Shown here: piece by piece, positions 57,218 through 64,000 of the stretch | How positions within the stretch are numbered: the stretch's first letter is position 1 | Layout of the letters: every line of letters begins with the position of its first letter | Source: Triglochin maritima | Lineage: Eukaryota; Streptophyta; Magnoliopsida; Alismatales; Juncaginaceae | Direction: 5' to 3' | Assembly (NCBI GenBank): GCA_963682175.1 | Contig: OY821792.1 | Coordinates: 72,001-136,000, forward strand | DNA: 64,000 nt | The notes under the pieces: model-generated | Databases searched by the model: none | Seen by the model: only the letters and a program-made list of their open reading frames with translations | Told to the model about the DNA's origin: nothing | Translations under genes and position numbers: made by a program

Positions 57218-58778
57218 TGATTGGCATCATTTCATGCTCATATTTGTATCATATATCCATTATCTTACATCTAAGCAATGCTATGTGACGATTTTTATGT
57301 TTGAATGTCAGAAATAAAGTGGTTTGAAGAGAAGAACCATGAAAGGACCCAAAAGTAGGAAAAAGGACTTAATTGTGAGACATGAGGACCAAGATGCAAG
57401 GGAGAAGGACCTAAACGTAAGACCGAATGACTTAAGAGCAAATCAGGAAACTCCACACCATCATGGGGAGTGTTTTGGCAATTCGATTCGGGTCGGAGCT
57501 CCAACAAACCAAGTAGATGCATCAAAGACCAAGAAATTCTTCCAGAGAAGCCCAGCACAAAACCTAGACGGATCTGGGCCTTATGGGCCGCCAATTGGCG
57601 GTCTGGAACCGCCAATTGGCGGTTTGGATGAGCCCACATCTGCTAAGCTCGCTCCTGGACTTGTATTATCATGTGTTTAGGCTATTTTGGGTATTGGTTT
57701 AGTCCCACATCGGGGGATTGTCCCGGATTAGCTTTTTCCATGCTTATAAATAGAACTCTTCACCTCCCATTGTATCCATCTCTCTCTTGGTGGCCACCTT
57801 CCCTACTAAGAGTGAAGCCTTGAAGCAAAACTCTGGTGGAGGAAGGACTACTTGTAATTGAGTGAGTTAATAATAGATGTTTTCCTTTAATTGTGTTGTT
57901 CCTCTCTTAGTTTAATTTCCTTTCATATGCATGCTTGCTTGTTTGTTTTGTTTTATGCTTCTTTAATATTTCTTGCTTGATTAGTGTAGTTTCATTTCAG
58001 TATAATGCTTTCTTTTGTTAGAGTAGTTAGTTTAAATATGTGTGAGTAGTTCCATCCCCATTTGGGGGGTGGAGAAATATGTGATATAATCATGTAGTGT
58101 ATTAAGTGTGTGTTATCTTTATCCCTTGAGCTTTATATGATTTCCATAACCATCTAATGGGTTTTCACTCTTATCTTTGATATGCTAATGCTCTTGAATG
58201 AAGCTTAGCTTATGCTTTGATTAGTCGACCTATTTTATGGGGAATGATAAGGTTAGGATTTGGATGAAGTTAATATTGGAAACACAATTTGTAGTGTATG
58301 TGCTCTTGTTGCCTTTACCTTAGCTAATGTCTTGTATGTTTTAATGATGTAGTATTATCTTAATTCATGTGGAGTTATAGTAGGGTCTAGTCTTTATACT
58401 TGAGTTCATTTAGCTTCATTCCAATTATTGTCTTGTATGTTTTAATGATGTAGTCGTATCTTAATTCATGTGGAGGCAAAGTTGGATGTAGTTTTATGAT
58501 TTCATGCACTATGTGTTGTGAGGAGCTTAATTGAACACACACACACACACATCTTCATATTCACATTATTTCTCTACCCCCTATGGGGCTTAGTTTTATT
58601 GCTTCTCTTCCATTTCCATTTGGCACCTTAGTGTAGTTTAGTGTAACCAACCTTTCTCTCCTTTTTACCTCTCGCCTTCGAACAAACCAATCGTCGACAC
58701 ACCTCCCAGTCGATGACCCGTATTTGCCACCGCTTCAACGCGGCCATGCACTTGCAGTTTAAATAAAACGATCAATCA
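57218..58778 (+). repeat. LTR of element 4 (1561 bp)
   Basis: Ends TGATTG and CAATCA. TATAAATA at 57745-57752. Two CCGCCAATTGGCGG palindromes lie 21 bp apart (57588-57601 and 57609-57622), upstream of the TATA box; the element 1 LTR has only one. This tandem copy and a few other indels account for part of its longer length. Confidence 0.93.
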
Positions 58779-58784
58779 AGTTTT

Positions 58785-58802
58785 TGGCGCCGTTGTCGGG
58801 GA
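58785..58802 (+). promoter_or_regulatory. Primer-binding site of element 4
   Basis: TGGCGCCGTTGTCGGGGA, identical to that of element 2 and six bases after the LTR. Confidence 0.85.
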
Positions 58803-59864
58803 GGTGCTCTGTCCAGACGTTGGTTTGGACGATTCGAGGGGTTTTTAATATTTTTTGTTTCCAGTTTTCTTAGTTTCAGGGAACCATCGGATCAAGGGGA
58901 GTCTACTGGACAAATTTGAGGAATAGAGGACCTGAACGGACAGCCAATCAGCGGTTGGAGACCGCCAATTGGCGGCCTGGTGAGGGTGTTTGGCTCTTAA
59001 TTTTTTTCTGGTAGTTCATTCTGTAATTTGTGTTATCTGGGAGCCCTATTTTTCATGCTATGACTTCTCGTTTGCTCCCAGATCATTAATCACTCCCCCA
59101 TTAATCAACTTGGCCCTAAAATCCAAAAGCAAAAGACTAGACATTCTTACTTGTTTAGGTCACGCATCATGTATTGACTTAGGCATATAGTTGTCTTTTC
59201 TTTTAACTTTAATTTCAGTTGTTGAGTGCTGGCGTGAGGTACGCAATTTCCTACACTCATTCATCCATCTCGTATGCCCATGCATTAGTTAGCAGGAATT
59301 GCATCAGGACAAGAGTGAGCGAGCGTTTGATTGGAGTGATTGATTGGTAGATTTAAGCTCAAAACGCTACTAAGGAGGGGCTGTCCCATAAAAGATAAGG
59401 TGGGGGATTTCATCACCCTTTCCTTGGCCCCAAAAATCACTCTTAATAAAGCCTTAACTAAAAGCAAGTAGACATTGGCCCTAGGATTGTGGGCGCACTA
59501 GGAGAGTAATCTAGTTGAGACCGTCATGACCTGATCGGCGTTGCCTACCTTGTCGATAGTAGGAGGTACTGGATCTCCGGATCTGGTATCACTTGTTGGG
59601 CATTGTGGTCCTCGTTGTAGGTAGGTGAGGCGTGTCGAGGCTAGTGACCTCGAAGTTAGGCGTCGTCTAGCCTAAGGACCCATTGCCTTACATTGTTTGA
59701 GCCGTGCTTACTAGTTAGGCTTCTTCCTGATCCCTCTACCCACGCTAGCTCTAGGGATTCTTACCTCCTCATCTGATTCCTCTCCTCATCTATTCTCTGC
59801 GTTTAGTCTCCTCCTCTAGTACACCTTCTGTTGTGTGTTATTTTAGAGTCGAGTCGAGCATTTT
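58803..59864 (+). other. Leader of element 4
   Basis: About 1.06 kb of untranslated leader. It has another CCGCCAATTGGCGG palindrome at 58962-58975 next to a related GCCAATCAGCGG. No gene is seen. Confidence 0.6.
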
Positions 59865-60716
59865 ATGCGAAGTTGGGCTCGTTCTGGTGAGAGCGCTCGA
59901 CTCGAGAGAGTGCATTCTTCTGAGATGGACGGTCTTGGTGATCGACCATCTCCGCCTCGTGCTCCTTTGGAGCATGAAGCCGAGTCATCTCGTGGAGGCG
60001 AGGGAGACCGGGTTCCATACATGGAATACCTCGGTCCGCTTCCGCCACCACGTAGACCTCCTTCTCCTCCTCCTCTGACTCGAGAGGAAGGGAGATTCGG
60101 TCAGGATCGAGTTCTTGGTGCACCACCACCTTTAACTCGACATGATAGACCGATGACTTTGTGGGAGTGGACCCATCCTGTTCGGGCCGCGCAGCCTTCT
60201 TGCATAGTTGTTCCCCCTGCTCGCGGGAACAACTATGAGCTGAAACCTCAATATGTGAGCATGCTTCCAACCTTTACTGCCAATAAGGAGGATCCGTATA
60301 TCTTTATACGCGAATTCGAGGAAGTATGCTCCATGTTCAAGCTTCAACAGCTTGACGAGGATTCAGTCCGGTTGAGGATAATTTCTTTCGCATTGAAGGA
60401 TGATGCGAAGAAATGGATGTATAGCCTCCCGGCGAGCTCGATTCGGTCATGGGATGACTTTGTGACTGTCTTTCTGAAGAGATTTTTCCCTCAAAGGAAA
60501 TCTCAAAAGATACAGCACCAGATACATCAAATGTATCAGACCGAGACCGAATCGTTTCATGGTTTCTTTGAGAGGTTCAAGGACCTTCTCCAGCAGTGCC
60601 CTCATCATGAGTATTTTCCTACTTTCCGCTCGCATCGGGAGCGGAAGATCATTGAGTCGGACTATCCTCAATCGCGTATGTGGACCGTCCGGAGCGAGGA
60701 TAAGAGCAAGGGGTGA
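59865..60716 (+). pseudogene. Gag of element 4 fused in frame to a PMD fragment
   Basis: ATG at 59865 starts gag (MRSWARSGESARLERVHSSE), which matches element 1 gag almost residue for residue through FFERFKDLLQQCPHH. At about 60607 the frame passes directly into PMD sequence (EYFPTFRSHRERKIIESDYP, then RMWTVRSEDKSKG) and stops at 60714-60716. The gag part lacks its zinc knuckle and everything beyond. The chimera is an open frame of 283 codons behind a complete LTR promoter and leader, so it could be transcribed; there is no evidence that it is functional. Confidence 0.85.
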
Positions 60717-61488
60717 CTCCATTCCATTCGTAGATGGCTTGATGAGATGACTGCATCGCATGTATAAAACTTTATACCATTTATGTTTTTTAATTTTAAT
60801 TTTTATTATTATTAACGTGTCAACGTTTTAGGTGGAGTGGTTGCCCTATGGTCCTGAGCCTAATGCGGATGTGTCGAGGACTTTATTGATGAGCCTTATT
60901 CGTTATTGGGATATCATGGAGTCTTATTTGCCTGATCGCGTCTTACGTCAGTTAGGCTACGTTCAGGTGATACCGGTTGACATCCTGACCACAGAGCATT
61001 CGGTGTGGTCTGGGACTTCCACGACGTACAATGTGAGGTACACCGCTTCGACGGTGGAGACGATTTGGTGGACATTTCCGATAGGAGACCGACTTCACCT
61101 TGGCGACCTCACACGTAGCTGCGACCCCTCCACTTGTGTTGCAAATTATTTGGATTGGTTCGGTAGATACTCACATCCATCTCTCGTGTGTGGTACCGCC
61201 CCGAGACCTGAGAGACTGCTGGATAGGACATGTGGCGATGCGGTACATTTTTCTAAATTATTTTTTATTTGTAATGTATATTTTGTTTTCCTTGTTAATG
61301 TACACTAATTTTGATGTTATATACAGTGGATGAGTAGGGTGATACGGCTTGCGTAGCCATTCTTGGAGAAGAGGGACCTGATACTGGACGACGATACGAG
61401 AGCCGCATGTGTAGATTGGGATCACTTTGTACACTCGTGGAACACTCAGTTGAGCATTTCTGACCATGAGTCGGACGATGAGTCATAG
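60608..61488 (+). pseudogene. PMD gene, 3' half only (copy B)
   Basis: Homologous to 32112-33004 of copy A. After the gag junction comes the exon with RMWTVRSEDK, an intron (about 60763-60831), then EWLPYGPEPNADVSRTLLMS, LRQLGYVQVIPVDILTTEHS and RPERLLDRTCGDA, an intron (about 61243-61326), and the last exon to TAG at 61486-61488. It has its own stop (TGA at 60714) and an in-frame TAG near 61355. The N-terminal PMD core is replaced by gag. Confidence 0.82.
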
Positions 61489-61772
61489 TCAGGTTGTACA
61501 TTATCTTTATTATCTATTGAACTATTATCATTTGTATTGGTATTTGCATATATGTTGTACTCTTATTATTTATTTCTGACGAACCTATCTTCTCCCAATT
61601 TGCGTATCTATTGTACTCTTGTTATTTATTTCAGACAAACATATCTTTTCCCTATTTTCTATATGTAATGCATTTTAAATTTGAAATTTAATAAAAAATC
61701 AACATGATATAATGTACGAACAAATTATAAATTATAAATACAGTAATATAACCAATACATTACAAATTACAA
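61489..61772. other. Spacer between convergent PMD and transposase genes
   Basis: AT-rich sequence with CTCTTATTATTTATTTC words repeated about 50-60 bp apart, also present after the PMD gene of copy A (33,085-33,185). No gene is seen. Confidence 0.5.
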
Positions 61773-62439
61773 TCAAAATTTGTTATGTAACTGCTCCCAA
61801 GATGTTCTCCTCTGCTCGTACTCCACCTCCCATCCAGCAACACTCTCATCTCGCATTTGAAACCACAGGGTCACTATAGGAGGTACTGGGAACCCCTCAA
61901 CTAATTCTAAGCGAATGAAATGTTTGTAACTCCTTAAATGAGCAATGATCAACTCTCTACATGGCTTCGTCATGGTAGACAAACTCTCCCAAGGTAGCAC
62001 TATAATACACGGGTACAACGAACCATCCGTCCCCACTGAGAAATACATAACTACACACTTGTAGAAATTGGCAATCGGGAACAAGTCGCACAAAACCTTC
62101 ATATAGTCATTTTTGCCACAAGGTCCTCCGCCCCCAATCAATACGCTGACGAGCCTGTACCACACCGTCATAATAAACGTGCTCATAAATGGGATGTGCC
62201 CTTATCTCATTAGAAATCGCACGACAGACGTATAACCAATTGTCTTGACCATCATGGAAAACATCGGCAACACATCGAAATCCACGGTTGCCATCAACAC
62301 GTACATCATTCCACCACTCCAGAAATGGTAAGATGATTCCAGGAAGTCTATCCACATATGGGAAGTCATCTACGTCAATCCGTCCAGACACTGCAAGATG
62401 AAAAAATAGCAAAGTTATATATGATAACTGGAAGAACAT
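61773..62439 (-). pseudogene. OTU-like cysteine protease domain at the transposase C-terminus
   Basis: Reads DDFPYVDRLPGIILPFLEWW, then VRVDGNRGFRCVADVF, NWLYVCRAISNEIRAH and, after a frame change near 62107-62150, CVVMYFSVGTDGSLYPCIIV and HLRSYKHFIRLELVEGFPVP. This matches the OTU domain often fused to plant MULE transposases (family pattern DGNCGFRA...NHFVQ). OTU enzymes remove ubiquitin. The catalytic Cys of DGNCGFR is Arg here (codon complement at 62284-62286), while the His of KHF remains, so the domain should be inactive. A basic RGRPKGK linker (about 62600) connects it to the transposase, also broken by a stop. Confidence 0.8.
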
Positions 62440-62859
62440 GTTTACTGGAAAAATGACAAAATTATAATAATAACAACAAACATGTCGTTATACCATATCA
62501 TGTACTCATGTTTACGGACGATCGACACGAACTAGAAGATCGACCACAACCTCACTCAGCATACTTAAAGGCACTCAGGTCGCGTCGTGTCGACTTTCCC
62601 TTTGGTCGACCTCGTATCTTAGTATTTTCTACAGGTTATTCATAGTTCGACTGATCTGGGTGTAACTGGGCGTATAAAATACGAGAGACACTACGAATTA
62701 CTGCAGGGTTTCTGCCAGAAATCTCGTCAACGAGGCTCCAAAAATGCTCGACGTCTTGTGATGACTGATCAACAAACTCTGGCATGTTGACTCCTTCTCC
62801 AATCATAAGTGTATTCCAGAATGAATAAATCTGCTCTAAATAAATTACATCGCCTGAGT
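62440..62859 (-). pseudogene. Linker region between transposase and OTU
   Basis: Degraded coding sequence and a probable intron (62440-62520). The segment RGRPKGKSTRRDLSAFKYAE is recognisable, an AT-hook-like motif common before the OTU part of these proteins. Stops follow it. Confidence 0.55.
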
Positions 62860-64000
62860 CAATACAACCACGTATGGTACATCACAAGGAATCTCATGTG
62901 AAGTCAGAAAAGCACACCCACAGCGATATTCAACTTCATCACTTAAGTCCTACATTCTATTAAACTCCTCCAACAACAATGTCAAGTAGTGATGCAAAAC
63001 TCGACCATTTATATGTTGATATAAAGGATTTTTGAAGTTAGTGCGATTTCGACGTCTCGAATTTTCAAGAAAGTGTCGAATATTCGTCAGCTGCATTTCA
63101 ATGGCCGCGTTGACGCGGTCGAAAAGAGTGTCCAGAGCTGCATTCGATGAAGTAATCCAATCTTTCAGAGCCGTATGAGCACTTTCGACCCTACAGTTTG
63201 TAGTGTTGCCGAAATGAAGTACTTTGTTTGTCCAATTCAACACAAACTTTTCTTTATGCACTAACCACGTCTCATCTACATACTCCGTGAGTGCCGAAAA
63301 AATCCTATATGCATCTTTCATAATAGACAACTTTATTATACTCGGTCTCTGAACTAGAAAGCATGACTTTCCTCCACTGTCCACACTTAAAACCCTTTGT
63401 TGTCTGCTTGTTCTTGCCGAATATGTGGTATGCGTAATTGTATACGTCTTTGTTGATATGTCAGGTGCAAAGTAAATGAGTAGAGTCAGGAAAAACATCT
63501 CTCGTTGGTCGCATAAGGCCTAACTCTCGGTCCGTTATTATTGCAGTCGGACTGACAATACTCAATAACATATCTCGCAACTTCCCCAACACCCACAGGT
63601 AACTAGACTCGGTCTCATCTTTTATAATTGCATAGTCGATTAAGAAGTTCATGTTTGTTGGTGTCACCCCAACCATCTCAAACAAAGGCATCTTGTACTT
63701 GTTTGTTTTGTACGTCGAATCCATGCAAATTACCGAAGGGTATGTGCGTAACAACTGAACTGACGTCGGATGTGCCAAGAATGTGTGAGTAACACCATTA
63801 GTTTCTTCATCCGCCAGAGTCCAATACAAGTATTGATACTTCTTTGCCTGATACAGAAACTGCGGAGGGACATTTTTGTCTTCAGATTTCATCTGCCTCA
63901 TGTACTCTCTATAGTTATAAATGTGTCTCTGATTCGGATTATCCTTCGGGAATTTCTGCTTCACCGCCAACAAGATGTTACGTGGTTTCGCTTGTGCCTC
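62860..64000 (-). pseudogene. MULE transposase catalytic region (copy B), runs off the window
   Basis: The N-terminal part lies beyond 64000. From the edge it reads EAQAKPRNI (matching copy A), then YWTLADEETNGVTHTFLAHP, VICMDSTYKTNKYKMPLFEM (first Asp), AIITDRELGLM (second Asp), a TGA in place of Trp before HINKD near 63460, a frameshifted middle, NCRVESAHTALKDWI (Glu) and a SWIM-type CGC...PC near 62905-62930 whose final His is not kept. This is the MURA-like DDE transposase with a SWIM zinc finger. At least one stop and two frame changes make it non-functional. Confidence 0.88.

Larger units (their letters stand above)
57121..60607 (+). mobile_element. Athila-like fragment (element 4): 3' end, LTR, leader and gag
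   Basis: Same family as element 1 but on the plus strand. It starts with about 90 bp of 3' noncoding sequence (CCTACGAAAGTGAGTTAGG) and polypurine tract (57201-57217), then a complete LTR (57218-58778), primer site (58785-58802), a leader and gag (59865 to 60607). Having a polypurine tract before and a primer site after one LTR means this LTR was shared by two adjacent internal regions. It ends abruptly in gag at 60607, joined to PMD sequence. Confidence 0.88.

Overview
This window is nuclear DNA of a flowering plant, most likely a eudicot. It has spliced genes with long AT-rich introns, one plastid-type starch branching enzyme gene, and dense nests of plant-type Mutator-like (MULE), hAT and LTR retrotransposons. 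No bacterial or organellar features are seen. The species cannot be named from sequence alone.

Layout. (1) 0.4-12.4 kb: an old MULE region. A frameshifted FAR1-type transposase gene (+, 3.2-6.2 kb) faces a spliced Ulp1/C48-protease gene (-, 7.9-11.9 kb). Between their 3' ends lies a 307-bp tandem repeat. An inverted FAR1 fragment sits at 1.7-2.1 kb. The palindrome CTGTAATATTACAG and variants are scattered through the noncoding parts. (2) 12.9-15.1 kb: a non-autonomous element with long inverted ends, a 22-bp minisatellite, a 262-bp higher-order repeat and a duplicated FAR1-domain fragment. A foldback MITE lies at 15.2-15.7 kb. (3) 16.3-29.8 kb: the host gene, a class II starch branching enzyme. 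I assembled 22 coding exons (2445 nt, 814 codons plus stop, all phases consistent). It has one GC-AG intron, a 5'UTR intron and two intronic hAT-type insertions. (4) 30.3-34.1 kb: a second MULE type with inverted ends, carrying a plant mobile domain (PMD) gene (+) and a truncated transposase (-). (5) 34.3-36.6 kb: two MITE-like elements flank a small three-exon gene for a secreted 8-cysteine defensin-like peptide (35,403-35,885, -). (6) 36.9-60.6 kb: a third transposase fragment, cut by a retrotransposon nest. An Athila-like Ty3/gypsy element (-) is interrupted by a complete two-LTR insertion (+, 43,669-51,092, 5-bp target duplication CTTAC) that has gag and protease but no reverse transcriptase or integrase. 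A truncated Ty1/copia element (-) follows, then an Athila LTR plus gag (+). (7) 60.6-64 kb: a second copy of the PMD plus transposase-OTU MULE, fused at its left edge to gag.

How parts work together. SBEII and the defensin-like gene are the only good candidates for host function. Two different MULE types here each pair a transposase gene with a second gene in convergent orientation, and each carries a deubiquitinase/SUMO-protease-like domain (Ulp1 or OTU). The gag/protease-only retroelement shares 3' noncoding sequence and primer site with its Athila neighbour, as expected of a non-autonomous partner mobilised in trans. Most transposon genes are broken by frameshifts or stops, described per feature.
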